DNA of 64,000 nt from Psychromonas sp. MB-3u-54 (GCF_002836415.1 NZ_PJBP01000117.1:31654-95653); one strand, 5' to 3'; shown: positions 48,506 through 58,325, counted from the stretch's first letter. The notes: generated by a model from the letters alone, not told the origin. Numbers and translations are program-made.

Positions 48506-48559
48506 TCGGCCTGTCACGCCGGATTCGGGTTTTAATTCGAATAAAATAGTGATGTTTAA
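48506..48559 (+). repeat. Spacer repeat containing a tRNA-Asp anticodon arm (unit a)
   Basis: CGGCCTGTCACGCCGG, the tRNA-Asp anticodon arm, is followed by ATTCGGGTTTTAATTCGAAT (a decayed T arm) and AATAGTGATGTTTA. Almost the same 53 bases recur at 48679-48731. It lacks acceptor and D arms, so it is not a working tRNA. Confidence 0.8.
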
Positions 48560-48575
48560 TACTGTAATACTACGT

Positions 48576-48652
48576 GGAGTGGTAGTTCAGTTGGTTAGAA
48601 TACCGGCCTGTCACGCCGGGGGTCGCGGGTTCGAGTCCCGTCCACTCCGCCA
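48576..48652 (+). tRNA. tRNA-Asp (GTC), copy 3 of 5
   Basis: Identical to copy 1 over all 77 bases. Confidence 0.97.
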
Positions 48653-48678
48653 ACAGTATTTACGTATCAAGCAAATAA

Positions 48679-48731
48679 TCGGCCTGTCACGCCGGATTCG
48701 GGTTTTAATTCGAATAAGATAGTGATATTTA
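48679..48731 (+). repeat. Spacer repeat containing a tRNA-Asp anticodon arm (unit b)
   Basis: Second copy of the unit at 48506-48559, differing at two or three positions. Confidence 0.8.
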
Positions 48732-48775
48732 TGTGTAACCAACACATAAAGTGAAGAAAGCTGTAACACACTCGT

Positions 48776-48852
48776 GGAGTGGTAGTTCAGTTGGTTAGAA
48801 TACCGGCCTGTCACGCCGGGGGTCGCGGGTTCGAGTCCCGTCCACTCCGCCA
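48776..48852 (+). tRNA. tRNA-Asp (GTC), copy 4 of 5
   Basis: Identical to copy 1 over all 77 bases. Confidence 0.97.
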
Positions 48853-48934
48853 ACTTCATACTTAGGTATGTAATGAACGATGTGTACAACAGTCAGCCTA
48901 TAATGTGAGTTATAGAAAAATAAAAGATTTTCGC

Positions 48935-49011
48935 GGAGTGGTAGTTCAGTTGGTTAGAATACCGGCCTGTCACGCCGGGGGTCGCGGGTTCGAGTCCCGT
49001 CCACTCCGCCA
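48935..49011 (+). tRNA. tRNA-Asp (GTC), copy 5 of 5
   Basis: Identical to copy 1 over all 77 bases; followed by AATTTCCTTTTATCC, which also follows the two decayed copies. Confidence 0.97.
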
Positions 49012-49111
49012 ATTTCCTTTTATCCCTATCTAGTAATTAATTACCTTTTTTAAATATTCTTTTATATATTAAAAATACTATTGACTTGAAATTAAAAAAA
49101 ATTTCCATAAA

Positions 49112-49199
49112 GCACTAGTTCAGTTGCTTACCTCTTATTTAAAATAAAGCCGACCAGTCACACCAGATATCACCGATTCGAGTCCTGTTAACCAAGCCA
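49112..49199 (+). pseudogene. Decayed tRNA-Asp-like copy 1
   Basis: TAGTTCAGTTG (D arm), GACCAGTCACACCAG (anticodon region with GTC) and GATTCGAGTCCTGTTAACCA...GCCA resemble tRNA-Asp, but an insertion CTCTTATTTAAAATAAAG separates D and anticodon arms and the acceptor halves (GCACTAG, TTAACCAA) do not pair. Confidence 0.7.
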
Positions 49200-49275
49200 A
49201 TTTCCTTTTATCCCTATCAAGTAAAAATCCCCTATTACAATCAGATTAAAATCATATTAAATAAAAAATTTCACA

Positions 49276-49365
49276 GAGCAGTAGTTCAGTTGGTTACCTC
49301 TTATTTAAAATAAAGCCGACCAGTCACACCAGAGCTCACCGATTCGATTCCCGTTAACCAAGCCA
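49276..49365 (+). pseudogene. Decayed tRNA-Asp-like copy 2
   Basis: Same arrangement and same CTCTTATTTAAAATAAAG insertion as the copy at 49112, about 90 per cent alike by eye, so the decayed unit was itself duplicated after it took up the insertion. Confidence 0.7.
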
Positions 49366-49399
49366 ATTTCCTTTTATCCATATTAAGTAGAAACGCCCC

Positions 49400-50330
49400 C
49401 TATTATACCAAAAGAAATTAAATTGTGATCTGAAGTTAATTAATGGAATGGGTGGAGTGCATTCTATGCTCCGCAGGCAGTGGCAATCGGTGCGCGGAGC
49501 GCACCCTACGGGCTGGTCTTTCTCTGTGTAGCGCGCAGCGCTTCGGTGTTCTCTGTGCTAGTCCCTTTAAAGTGCTGTTCAGGCTTAAAAGCAACAGGCC
49601 GAGCCTAAAGGCCCGGTTCCGAGAGCTGCTGCACACTTTATCCTTTAAAGGCAAAATTGACACTCCTAAGCAGTAGTGATGATTACTGATACCAAAAGCA
49701 TTAAATTTATGATCAGTTCTTCCAAAGGAAAAATTTACGCTCACAAAGCAATCGGTATGATTTTGAATAGTAAATCTGATTACTTTATTAATGTATTTGA
49801 TATGGGGTTATCGGTAGGGTGTATTCTATGCACCGCGGGCAGCGACAATCGGTGCAGCGAATAAGCGACAGCTTAGTATCTGAGCAGACACCCTACGAGC
49901 TATACGTTTGTTGTCATGGTTCGTGCTAATTGGCGTTCAAATAAGAAAGCCATTAAATTTAGGATCAATTTTAAATAGTAAATTGGATCACTTTATTAAT
50001 GCGGTTGGTATGAACAATAAATATGATTACTTAATTAATGCGTTTGATAGGATATTTTTACAAAACATTGCCTGGGTTGCAAATGATAAACTGTACATCG
50101 GCGCTCGGAACTGAGCCTTTAGGCTCGGCATTTTTTATTTTTCTGAAATAGTGTATTGATACCGAACGTAGCCGAGCGGGGAATATTTTGATCAGTGATC
50201 TAGAGAGAGTCTGTTCAAAAGATTGAATCAACATCATAAGTTAATTAATGGAATCGGTAGGGGCTCACCACCAGCAGCCTAAGTCGCTGCGCAGAGCGCA
50301 CCCTAGGTGTTCTATCGCCAATCTATTGAA
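49400..50330. repeat. Repeat-rich gene-free interval
   Basis: Three diverged copies of a palindromic element with GGTAGGGTGCATTCTATGC-like left and GCGCACCCTACG-like right arms lie at 49447-49510, 49811-49905 and 50257-50315. Between them AATAGTAAAT(C/T)TGATTACTT and TTAATTAATG-type segments recur at 49768, 49971 and 50025. Short open frames here merely cross repeats. A hairpin GAGCC/GGCTC followed by TTTTTTATTTTT (50113-50144) is a possible terminator for an unidentified transcript. The rest to 50607 shows nothing. Confidence 0.6.
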
Positions 50331-50607
50331 CAAGTGTGGGCACGCATGATTTTGCATTTAAAGGTTATAAACACATAGCTGATCCGGTTAGTAGACGATG
50401 GAATAAGCGGAACAGGTAAAAACGCTCTGCAAAGGGAGTGGTAAATTTGATCACTTTGGTATAATCCGATTAATATTGTACTGTCTCTTTTTGGAAATAC
50501 GACTTCAGCCTTCTATAACGTGCTTAAAATTACATTTAAAAATATAAAAACAGAGCAATCAGTCTTGCGGATTAATCTCAATGCCTATCAGAAATTAACA
50601 ATAAGCG

Positions 50608-51729
50608 TTAATCCATTAACGCCAATCCTCCTGTTTTCTTATCGTCTTTTCCAGTTTTTTCAGTAATGTTGCCATGATGCAACTTAAATTTAAGCGTTAT
50701 ATTAGTGGCTGAATCTGAATTTTTTATAGCTTCCTCTTCAGATATTTTTCCTGCAATGGTGAGATCAAATAATGCACCATCAAATGTTTGCATTCCTAAA
50801 CCTTTCGATTTTTCCATCACCTCTTTCAACAAACCAAAGTCACCACGCTTAATCATATCGCGTATCGTTAGGCTTCCCATCATCACTTCAATAGCAGCAC
50901 AACGTTTGCCATCAACCGTTGGGATTAACCGTTGAGATATAAAAGATTTCAAGTTATTACCTAAATCACTTAACAACTGAGTACGACGATCTTCCGGAAA
51001 GAAGTTAATAATACGATCCAATGCCTGGTTAGCATTATTCGCATGTAGTGTTGAAATAGCTAAGTGCCCGGTTTCTGCAAAGGCTAATGCGTGCTCCATT
51101 GTTTCCCTATCGCGGATTTCACCTATTAAAATAACATCGGGTGCCTGACGCAGAGTATTTTTTAAGGCGGCATGAAAACTGCGCGTATCGACCCCTACTT
51201 CACGCTGATTGACGATACTTTTTTTGTGCTGGTGTACAAACTCAATAGGATCTTCAATGGTAATAATATGGCCTGAGACATTAGTATTTCGGTAATCGAT
51301 TAATGCTGCTAATGAGGTCGATTTACCCGAGCCCGTTCCGCCTACAAATAATACTAAACCTCGTTTAGCCGTAATCACATCTTTAAGTATGTCCGGAAGC
51401 CCTAAGTCATCAAGGCTAGGGATCTCAATTTTAATATTACGCGCAACGATTGAAACTTCATTACGTTGTTTAAAAACATTAACCCGAAAGCGTCCAACTT
51501 TGGAAATAGAGATCGCTAAGTTCATTTCCAGCTCTTGCTCAAATGCTGTTTTTTGTTCACTATCCATAATCGAAGCGGCTATTTCAGCAACTTCTCCTGC
51601 TCGAAAAGGGGTCTCCGTTAAAGGTTCTAATGTGCCTTGAAATTTAGCTGAAGGGGGAGCCCCCGTTGACAGGTAAAGATCCGAGCCATCTTTGCTCGAC
51701 AAGATATTAAGCATCTCTTCAAATTCCAT
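50608..51729 (-). CDS. pilU: Type IV pilus retraction ATPase PilU
   Basis: A 373-residue secretion ATPase of the PilT/PilU group. MEFEEMLNILSSKDGSDLYL starts the N-terminal domain; Walker A is GGTGSGKSTSLAALIDYRN (residues about 130-148); the Asp box is IITIEDPIEFVHQH; Walker B is QAPDVILIGEIRDRETM; and the His box is GHLAISTLHANNA. The length and the C-terminal GKISEEEAIKNSDSATNI fit PilU rather than the 345-residue PilT. It would power pilus retraction with PilT. pilT is not in this window; the gene is alone here, whereas it is commonly next to pilT. Confidence 0.92.
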   Translation of the reverse strand: MEFEEMLNILSSKDGSDLYLSTGAPPSAKFQGTLEPLTETPFRAGEVAEIAASIMDSEQKTAFEQELEMNLAISISKVGRFRVNVFKQRNEVSIVARNIKIEIPSLDDLGLPDILKDVITAKRGLVLFVGGTGSGKSTSLAALIDYRNTNVSGHIITIEDPIEFVHQHKKSIVNQREVGVDTRSFHAALKNTLRQAPDVILIGEIRDRETMEHALAFAETGHLAISTLHANNANQALDRIINFFPEDRRTQLLSDLGNNLKSFISQRLIPTVDGKRCAAIEVMMGSLTIRDMIKRGDFGLLKEVMEKSKGLGMQTFDGALFDLTIAGKISEEEAIKNSDSATNITLKFKLHHGNITEKTGKDDKKTGGLALMD

Positions 51730-51873
51730 CTGTAACTCCTAAATTAAAAATTATTTGTTAGCTATAATAATTAAATTATAAAGAAGCCTTGCCAATTAAC
51801 AACGTTAAAGATCTATATTTTTTTCCTTCCGGCTCAATAAAATAAGGGTATATAACTAAATTACTTGCTGAGA

Positions 51874-53349
51874 TTAACTCTCTTCATTGATGGTAAATGT
51901 AAAGGTTGTTATTTTATCTTGTGAGCGCGCAGAAACATTTCCACCATGAATTTTAGCGATAGATTGAGTGATGGCCAGACCAAGCCCAACACGTTCGAGT
52001 GAGCAGCATGTCCTTGCTTTATCTGAACGGTAAAAACGCTCAAACAGATGCGGCAATTCATCCTCAGGAATAGTCAGACCAGAATTAACAATATCAACGA
52101 TAACACTTTCTTTAATTTTCGAAATATTAATGGCTATTTCACTGCCCTCAAAGCTATGGTAAATCGCATTAGAAAGTAAGTTACTAAAGGCACGGCGTAA
52201 CATTAATTTATCGCCCATCACTTCCGCTTCTCCTTGTGATATCAGCTTAATATTACGATCTTCTGCGAGCGCATCATAAAATTCAAAGAGATCTTCAATT
52301 TCCTGCTCCAGTAAAATAGGCTCAGCTGAAAGTGCAATCAGTGCATTTTCAGTTTTCGCTAAAAACAACATATCTGAAATCATTTTACCCAAGCGTTGAA
52401 ATTCTTCTGCATTAGACCCCAGCGTCATTAAATATTCATTTTTACTTCTGGGCTGTGATAATGCGACTTGAGTCTGCATCATTAAATTATTGATAGGACT
52501 GCGCAGTTCATGAGCAATATCAGAAGAAAAGTTTTCTAAGCGCTGAAAAGCTTCTTCCAATCGCGCCAGCATAGAGTTGAGGGTTTCTGATAACCCGGCA
52601 ATTTCAATCGGCAAATTATCAACGGGCATGCGCTGTTTAATATCTTTACCTGACACTAAGGTGGCTTGTTTCGATAATACTTTTAAGGGCAGTAACCCGC
52701 GGTAAGTAACAAACCATTGCAATAGTGCACTGAGAAGTGCGCCAATCACTATAAATTTGAGTAACACATTATTTAAATTGGCTAAAAAGTCACGATGATG
52801 GTTAATATTAAGCGCCAGTGTAACCAGTACCATTGAATCCTTATCGTTGAAATCTTTTAATGTAAAGCGGAATTGCTTACCTCGATAAAAGTTATCTTTA
52901 TCTTGCCATTCTAATAAATTATTTTTTAGATTCTCTCTATTTTCTGGCTGAGGCTCTCTTCCACCCACTTGAAAATTATATATTGGTCTAAGTTTTTCGA
53001 AATCGTAATCAATAGAATTCTGCCCATCTCCATTTAAAATACTATCGGGAAAGCGAATATTACCAGAGATATAAAGCACTATTTTATCATCAGGATTATC
53101 TATTTTAATAGCTACCCCTTCCAGTTTTTCCATCTTAGCTGCAATTTCAGAAAAGTCTTTATTGAGATGGGTTCTGGCAATAAGCTCTTTCATCATATGC
53201 GCTTTATTGTTTAGTATAAAAGTATCTTCTCTTAAAAAATAACCGATAATTTCATACTTTAAACACCAGGATAATAAGCATAGGGTAACAATAGCGACCA
53301 TCGTAAAAAACCAGGTAAGACGCAGAGTTAAAGAGCGTTGCAGGATCAT
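51874..53349 (-). CDS. CusS-like heavy-metal-type sensor histidine kinase
   Basis: A 491-residue membrane kinase. Transmembrane helices at about 12-31 and 196-216 frame a periplasmic sensor of about 165 residues. A HAMP domain follows (YRGLLPLKVLSKQATLV), then the H box FSSDIAHELRSPINNLMMQT with phosphorylated His280, the N box SNLLSNAIYHS and the G box RVGLGLAITQSIAKIHGG. The architecture is that of heavy-metal sensor kinases (CusS, CopS, HprS). No methionine-rich copper site is obvious in the sensor. It is transcribed away from the small exported protein gene and the response regulator, an unusual split of a kinase-regulator pair. Confidence 0.9.
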   Translation of the reverse strand: MILQRSLTLRLTWFFTMVAIVTLCLLSWCLKYEIIGYFLREDTFILNNKAHMMKELIARTHLNKDFSEIAAKMEKLEGVAIKIDNPDDKIVLYISGNIRFPDSILNGDGQNSIDYDFEKLRPIYNFQVGGREPQPENRENLKNNLLEWQDKDNFYRGKQFRFTLKDFNDKDSMVLVTLALNINHHRDFLANLNNVLLKFIVIGALLSALLQWFVTYRGLLPLKVLSKQATLVSGKDIKQRMPVDNLPIEIAGLSETLNSMLARLEEAFQRLENFSSDIAHELRSPINNLMMQTQVALSQPRSKNEYLMTLGSNAEEFQRLGKMISDMLFLAKTENALIALSAEPILLEQEIEDLFEFYDALAEDRNIKLISQGEAEVMGDKLMLRRAFSNLLSNAIYHSFEGSEIAINISKIKESVIVDIVNSGLTIPEDELPHLFERFYRSDKARTCCSLERVGLGLAITQSIAKIHGGNVSARSQDKITTFTFTINEES

Positions 53350-53504
53350 ACGTACTCCAGAAAAAAATTAATAGGCTTTATATAAGCGCTTAATAAAAAT
53401 AAGGCACCTGTTAAGTTACAAAGTTAAGTGCAACGTTAAGCGACAAATATCATGCTTGAAAATCAAAGTGTAACCTTATCAAATTAAACAAGGGAGCATT
53501 ATTT

Positions 53505-53532
53505 ACTAAGATGACAAAGATGTCATCTTAGT
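53505..53532. promoter_or_regulatory. Perfect 12-bp palindrome, candidate CusR-type operator
   Basis: ACTAAGATGACA and TGTCATCTTAGT are exact complements around AAGA. The centre ATGACAAAGATGTCAT differs by one base from the CusR-type box ATGACAA-NN-TTGTCAT recalled from E. coli. It lies 83 bases before the small-protein ATG at 53615 and 156 bases before the kinase start, so it could control both. Confidence 0.7.
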
Positions 53533-53614
53533 GTTGGTTTCTGGTCATCTAGTAGGGGCTATTCTTGTCGGGTAGCAAACAAAGATGCTAAACAACTTAC
53601 TCAAGGAAGCTAAA

Positions 53615-53992
53615 ATGAAATCAATTAAAAATGTAATACTCGCATCAGCAATGGTAATTTTAAGTGCAAATGTTTTTGCTGGAAGCACAGTTTATGGGAA
53701 TTACAGTCAGTACCATGAGAATAAAGTCATTAAAACGCAGGTGGTTGATACTAAAAGCAACGCTTATTCACTTGCCTTTGAAAAATCTGAGCAGCTTAAC
53801 GCAAAGTCTGGCAGTGAATTAAGTGATGAATTGGCGTTATCATTAGGTTCTTTTAAAGAGAAAAATAGTGTAACTTTGAATGATAATGCATATATTACTG
53901 TTCAAGAGTCGATGAATAGTCAGGGTGATCTTGTTTACACGGGTATGCTAAATGTAGATTACAGCTATTCTCAAGCCAATCAATCCAATTAA
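53615..53992 (+). CDS. Small exported protein, DUF3316-like
   Basis: A 125-residue protein with a signal peptide (MKSIKNVILASAMVILSANVFA). The mature part has KSNAYSLAFEKSEQLNAKSG, ELSDELAL, then NDNAYITVQESMNSQGDLVY and NVDYSYSQ. The layout resembles the DUF3316 family of small periplasmic proteins in Vibrio and relatives; that is recalled, not searched. The ATG at 53615 with AAGGA upstream is chosen over one at 53585. It sits between the divergent sensor kinase and the response regulator and is followed by a strong terminator, so it is probably the main target of the pair. Function unknown. Confidence 0.7.
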   Translation: MKSIKNVILASAMVILSANVFAGSTVYGNYSQYHENKVIKTQVVDTKSNAYSLAFEKSEQLNAKSGSELSDELALSLGSFKEKNSVTLNDNAYITVQESMNSQGDLVYTGMLNVDYSYSQANQSN

Positions 53993-54051
53993 GTAAAAGA
54001 CGTGATGATCTGATATTTAATCTTACTCTTTTGTTCTGCAAGCAGCAAAAA

Positions 54052-54083
54052 CAACCCGGCCTTATTATAAGCTGGGTTTTTTT
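54052..54083 (+). terminator. Rho-independent terminator between the small gene and the regulator
   Basis: AACCCGGC pairs with GCTGGGTT (one G-U) around TTATTATAA-type loop and is followed by TTTTTTG. It would make the small gene a strong monocistronic unit with limited read-through into the regulator. Confidence 0.85.
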
Positions 54084-54128
54084 GTGTTAATTATACGCAT
54101 CACGGGCACTTTTAACTGAGAGGGAAAT

Positions 54129-54824
54129 ATGAGGTTACTGATTGTAGAAGATGAAAAAAAAACCGGAGAATACCTTAAAAAAGGGCTGACAGAATCCAGC
54201 TTTAGAGTGGATTTAGCAATCAACGGGATTGACGGCCTGCATCAGGCGATGAGCGAAGAATATGATCTCATCATTTTGGATGTAATGTTACCCAAACTCA
54301 ATGGTTGGCAGGTTTTACAAACATTACGCAGCAGCAAAATCGATATTCCGGTATTAATGCTGACCGGACGAGATCAAATAGAAGATCGGGTCAAAGGATT
54401 AGAATTAGGAGCCGATGACTATCTGGTGAAGCCTTTTGCTTTTGTAGAGCTGCTCGCTCGTATCCGTAATATCCTAAGAAGAAACAGCCCATCAAGTAAA
54501 GATGAAGCCACTATCCAAATAGAAAATTTACAATTAGATCTGCTGCGCAGACGGGTTTATCGAGATAGTGAAGCCATCAACTTAACGGCAAAAGAATTTT
54601 CTCTTCTGGAATTGTTAATGCAGCGTAAGGGAGAGGTATTAAGCCGCTCACTGATTGCCTCTCAAGTTTGGGATATGAATTTTGACAGTGATACCAATGT
54701 CATTGATGTGGCCATTCGACGACTGCGTAATAAGGTCGATAAACCTTTTGAGCCAAAACTGATCCATACCATCCGCGGTATGGGTTACGTGTTGGATATT
54801 ATTGATGAGAATGAAGAGCTTTAG
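54129..54824 (+). CDS. OmpR-family response regulator, CusR-like
   Basis: A 231-residue regulator. The receiver (1-120) has the acid pair in VEDEKK, phosphoacceptor Asp51 in [13 protein letters not shown], and the conserved lysine in [15 protein letters not shown]. The winged-helix domain follows with [20 protein letters not shown] and [15 protein letters not shown]...[26 protein letters not shown] and [11 protein letters not shown] are typical of heavy-metal regulators such as CusR and HprR. It probably partners with the kinase at 51874-53349. No metal efflux genes are nearby. Confidence 0.9.
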   Translation: MRLLIVEDEKKTGEYLKKGLTESSFRVDLAINGIDGLHQAMSEEYDLIILDVMLPKLNGWQVLQTLRSSKIDIPVLMLTGRDQIEDRVKGLELGADDYLVKPFAFVELLARIRNILRRNSPSSKDEATIQIENLQLDLLRRRVYRDSEAINLTAKEFSLLELLMQRKGEVLSRSLIASQVWDMNFDSDTNVIDVAIRRLRNKVDKPFEPKLIHTIRGMGYVLDIIDENEEL

Positions 54825-54834
54825 AAAATACAAT

Positions 54835-54858
54835 GCTGTTCATCGCAAACAGCATTTT
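54835..54858. terminator. Hairpin between the response regulator and glnS
   Basis: ATGCTGTT and AACAGCAT pair around a seven- to eight-base loop, followed by TTTTG, between two convergent genes. Confidence 0.7.
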
Positions 54859-54903
54859 GCCTGCCTCAACATGCACAATTGGCATATTGAGGTAGAAAAG
54901 GTG

Positions 54904-56565
54904 CTATCCGCCCCAAGAGTCACGCAACGCAACGGTACGGTTAAAAACCAGCCGTTCGGGTGATGAATCTTTATTATCGGCACAGAAGTAACCTTCACGC
55001 TCAAATTGGTAAGCTTTTTCTGCCGGTGCATCACTAAGACCTGACTCCACAAAACCGTGTTTTACCACTAAAGCGTTTTGATTGAGTACTTCGTGGATAT
55101 TTTCTGCACCAGCAGGGTTTTCAACCATAAACAAAGGCTCATAGATTCGAAACTCTGCAGCTTGGTTTTCAACCGCACTAACCCAGTGGATCACGCCTTT
55201 CACTTTACGCCCGTCCGTTGGATTGTTACCCAGCGTTTCAGGATCGTAAGAGCAGTGGATTTCAGTGATTTCGCCCGCATCATCTTTAATCACCTGGTCA
55301 GCTTTAATCACATAAGCATTACGTAAACGTACTTCTTTACCCAACACTAAACGTTTATATTTTTTATTCGCTTCTTCTCTAAAATCAGCACGGTCAATAA
55401 AAATTTCGCGTGAGAAAGTGACGGTTCTTGTTCCCATACTTTCATCTTTAGGGTGTACAGCCGCGATTAATTTTTCCGTTTTATTTTCGTCATAATTGCT
55501 AATAATCACTTTAACAGGATCAAGCACAGCCATAGCGCGAGGCCCATGAGCTTCAAGATTTTCACGAACGCAAGCTTCTAGCGATGCCAGTTCAACGGTG
55601 TTTTCCTGTTTAGTTACACCAATACGTTTACAAAATTCACGAATAGCGGCAGCCGGGTAACCACGACGGCGCATACCTGAGATAGTCGGCATACGCGGAT
55701 CATCCCAGGCACTTATAATTTCCTCTTCAATTAACGCATGTAATTTACGTTTAGAGGTTAAAGTATATTGTAAATTAAGGCGGGAAAACTCAATTTGACG
55801 CGGTTTACAGGCAATACTGATATTGGCTAATACCCAATCATACAAAGGGCGGTGATCTTCAAATTCAAGCGTACACAGACTGTGGGTTATGCCTTCAAGC
55901 GCATCCGAAATACAATGGGTAAAATCGTACATTGGATAGATACACCACTTATCACCCGTTTGATGATGATGCGCAAAACGAATGCGGTAAAGAACCGGAT
56001 CGCGCATTTTCATATTAGGTGACGCCATATCAATTTTTGCCCGCAGCATCATAGAGCCTTCGGCAAACTCACCCGCACGCATACGCGCAAAAAGATCTAA
56101 ACTTTCTGAGGTAGGGCGATTTCTAAAGGGGCTGTCTTTACCCGCAGTCATTAACGAGCCTCTATATTCTCGAGTTTGTTGCGCATCGAGCGCACAAACA
56201 TAAGCTTTGTCTTTTTTAATTAACTCAACGGCAAAGTCATATAACTGTTCAAAATAGTCAGATGAGTAATGTATATCACCCGCCCATTTAAACCCTAACC
56301 AACGCACATCCTTCTCAATAGCTGCAACATAATCCGCATCTTCTTTTACCGGATTAGTATCATCAAAACGCAGATTGCAAAGTGCATTAGGGTAATCTTC
56401 TGCAAGTCCAAAATTTAAACAGATAGATTTAGCATGACCTATATGCAAATAACCATTCGGTTCCGGCGGAAAGCGTGTGTGTATCACCTGATGCTTACCA
56501 CTTTGTAGATCCGAATCGATGATGTTACGAATAAAATTGCTTGGCGCAGTGTCAACCTGAGTCAT
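54904..56565 (-). CDS. glnS: Glutaminyl-tRNA synthetase
   Basis: A 553-residue class I synthetase (E. coli GlnS 554). The HIGH motif is in [20 protein letters not shown], the KMSKS equivalent in [11 protein letters not shown], with [16 protein letters not shown] and [14 protein letters not shown] between them. The anticodon-binding beta barrels follow ([20 protein letters not shown]). It charges tRNA-Gln. The start at 56565 gives the family N-terminus. Confidence 0.97.
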   Translation of the reverse strand: MTQVDTAPSNFIRNIIDSDLQSGKHQVIHTRFPPEPNGYLHIGHAKSICLNFGLAEDYPNALCNLRFDDTNPVKEDADYVAAIEKDVRWLGFKWAGDIHYSSDYFEQLYDFAVELIKKDKAYVCALDAQQTREYRGSLMTAGKDSPFRNRPTSESLDLFARMRAGEFAEGSMMLRAKIDMASPNMKMRDPVLYRIRFAHHHQTGDKWCIYPMYDFTHCISDALEGITHSLCTLEFEDHRPLYDWVLANISIACKPRQIEFSRLNLQYTLTSKRKLHALIEEEIISAWDDPRMPTISGMRRRGYPAAAIREFCKRIGVTKQENTVELASLEACVRENLEAHGPRAMAVLDPVKVIISNYDENKTEKLIAAVHPKDESMGTRTVTFSREIFIDRADFREEANKKYKRLVLGKEVRLRNAYVIKADQVIKDDAGEITEIHCSYDPETLGNNPTDGRKVKGVIHWVSAVENQAAEFRIYEPLFMVENPAGAENIHEVLNQNALVVKHGFVESGLSDAPAEKAYQFEREGYFCADNKDSSPERLVFNRTVALRDSWGG

Positions 56566-56677
56566 TGCTTACCTCTAAATAAATATAAATCGAAAAATAG
56601 CATTAATCATCTTATATTATACGGCTAACCTCAAGGGAAATAAGCTGCAAAAGAACAACAATAAATTCAAAGGGGGG

Positions 56678-56703
56678 AAAAGCACTGCGAAGAGTGCTTT
56701 TTG
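56678..56703 (-). terminator. Hairpin between nagE and glnS
   Basis: AAAAGCACT and AGTGCTTTT pair around GCGAAG with A and T runs on either side, so it can act in both directions; on the minus strand it follows nagE. Confidence 0.75.
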
Positions 56704-56753
56704 ATGGTAATCGGGGCTATTTATTCTTCCAAGCGTGTTATCGGTCGTTCATG

Positions 56754-56802
56754 CCCAAACTACTTGAAGAGGCAGATAGCTGCATCTTCAAATGATTTGG
56801 GT
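56754..56802. repeat. Dispersed imperfect palindrome (CCCAAACTACTTGAAG type)
   Basis: CCCAAACTACTTGAAGA (56754-56770) and TCTTCAAATGATTTGGG (56785-56801) pair with two mismatches. I recall this element as frequent in intergenic regions of Vibrionales/Alteromonadales genomes. Confidence 0.65.
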
Positions 56803-56867
56803 ATATATATAATTAACTATCTCTCTGCCCTGCCGACAGATAAACAGCTCCCAGTGATAGCCAGTCT

Positions 56868-58325
56868 TTATTTAACCGCTTTAATACGATCGGCGATACT
56901 TTCTGCCTGCGGACCAATAATTACTTGTAAGTTATCATCACCTATTTTAACGACTCCCATCGCGCCTAACGCTTTAAGATCGGCCTCACAAATCAGACTG
57001 CGATCTTTAAGCGTTAAACGTAAGCGCGTAATGCAGGCGTCAATAACCTCAAGGTTATCTCGTCCACCCAATGCAATAACATATTGCGCCGCCAATTCCC
57101 CGGCATCTTCAGATGCTGATGCGGTTGATCCATTCACCTCGTCATCTTCACGGCCGGGAGTTTTAAGATTAAGGCCTTTAATTAAGGCCAGAAAAACGAA
57201 GTAGTAGATTGCGAAGAAAGCAACACCCTGCACCAACAGCATGTACCACTGTTTGGCCAATGGATTTTGTGAGGAAAGCACCATATCCACCAGGCCGGCT
57301 GAGAAACCAAAACCTGCCATCCACTCCATTGAAGCTGCAATGTACAGTGAGAAACCGCTTAATAATGCGTGAATCACATATAAAATGGGTGCTGCAAACA
57401 TAAAGGAGAATTCCAGCGGTTCTGTGACACCCGTAAAGAAAGAAGCTAAAGCAGCTGCCAGCATCAGCGAAGCCGTTTTTGCTTTATTTTCAGGTTTAGC
57501 TGCTTTGTAGATAGCCAATGCCGCGCCGGGAAGGCCAAACATCATAATAGGGAAGAAACCGGCCTGATACATCCCCGTTTTACCCAGAATTGCGGTACCG
57601 GCATCTAATGATGACTGACCACCTAAAAAGTTGGGAATGTCATTAATACCTGCAACATCAAACCAGAATACGGAGTTAAGTGCATGGTGGAGACCTACAG
57701 GGATTAATAAACGGTTAAAGAATCCGTAAATACCGGCACCAATTTCACCCATTCCTGAAATGGTTTCACCAAAATGTTGTAGACCGGAAAATATAATCGG
57801 CCATATAAACATCAGCACGAATGACACAAAGATCATCACTACAGAGACGACTATTGGCACTAAACGACGGCCGGAAAAGAAAGCCAATGCCGAATGCAGT
57901 TCAACATTTGAGAATTTATTATATAGTTCAGCGGAGAAAATACCGACTAAGATACCCACAAATTGATTGTTAATTTTATTGAAGGCAAAAGGGACGTCCG
58001 CAGGTGCAATACCTTGAATTTGTGCAACCGCAGCAGGAGAAAGCAGCGTGGTGACAACCAAGAAACCGACTAAACCTGACAGTGCTGCGGCACCATCTTT
58101 ATCTTTTGACAAACCGTAAGCAACACCCACAGCAAATAACATCGACATGTTATCGATCACCGCCGCCCCAGCTTTAATAAGGAATGCAGCTAACGCTGAA
58201 TCTCCTCCCCACCCGTTTGGATCGATCCAGTAACCCAGACCCATTAAAATTGCCGCTGCTGGAAGCACTGCAACAGGCACCATTAATGCGCGCCCTACTT
58301 TTTGAAAATAACCAAGAATATTCAT
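56868..58325 (-). CDS. nagE: PTS N-acetylglucosamine-specific EIICB component
   Basis: A 485-residue PTS permease. The EIIC domain (residues 1-375, about ten hydrophobic segments) has MNILGYFQKVGRALMVPVAV, VGLHHALNSVFWFDVAGI and FFTGVTEPLEFSFMF. The EIIB domain (about 405-485) has the phosphorylated cysteine in VIDACITRLRLTLKD. The EIIA domain found in E. coli NagE (648 residues) is absent, so phosphate must come from a separate glucose-type EIIA (Crr). It imports GlcNAc as GlcNAc-6-P. Divergent from nagB, as in E. coli. Confidence 0.93.
   Translation of the reverse strand: MNILGYFQKVGRALMVPVAVLPAAAILMGLGYWIDPNGWGGDSALAAFLIKAGAAVIDNMSMLFAVGVAYGLSKDKDGAAALSGLVGFLVVTTLLSPAAVAQIQGIAPADVPFAFNKINNQFVGILVGIFSAELYNKFSNVELHSALAFFSGRRLVPIVVSVVMIFVSFVLMFIWPIIFSGLQHFGETISGMGEIGAGIYGFFNRLLIPVGLHHALNSVFWFDVAGINDIPNFLGGQSSLDAGTAILGKTGMYQAGFFPIMMFGLPGAALAIYKAAKPENKAKTASLMLAAALASFFTGVTEPLEFSFMFAAPILYVIHALLSGFSLYIAASMEWMAGFGFSAGLVDMVLSSQNPLAKQWYMLLVQGVAFFAIYYFVFLALIKGLNLKTPGREDDEVNGSTASASEDAGELAAQYVIALGGRDNLEVIDACITRLRLTLKDRSLICEADLKALGAMGVVKIGDDNLQVIIGPQAESIADRIKAVK

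Noticed and set aside
48300..49000. Open frames across the tRNA-Asp genes (RIPACHAGGRGFESRPL)
   Set aside because: This peptide is the familiar translation of tRNA-Asp sequence, not a protein gene.
49443..50114. Short open frames in the repeat region after the tRNA array
   Set aside because: They track repeat copies, lack start signals and have no family resemblance.
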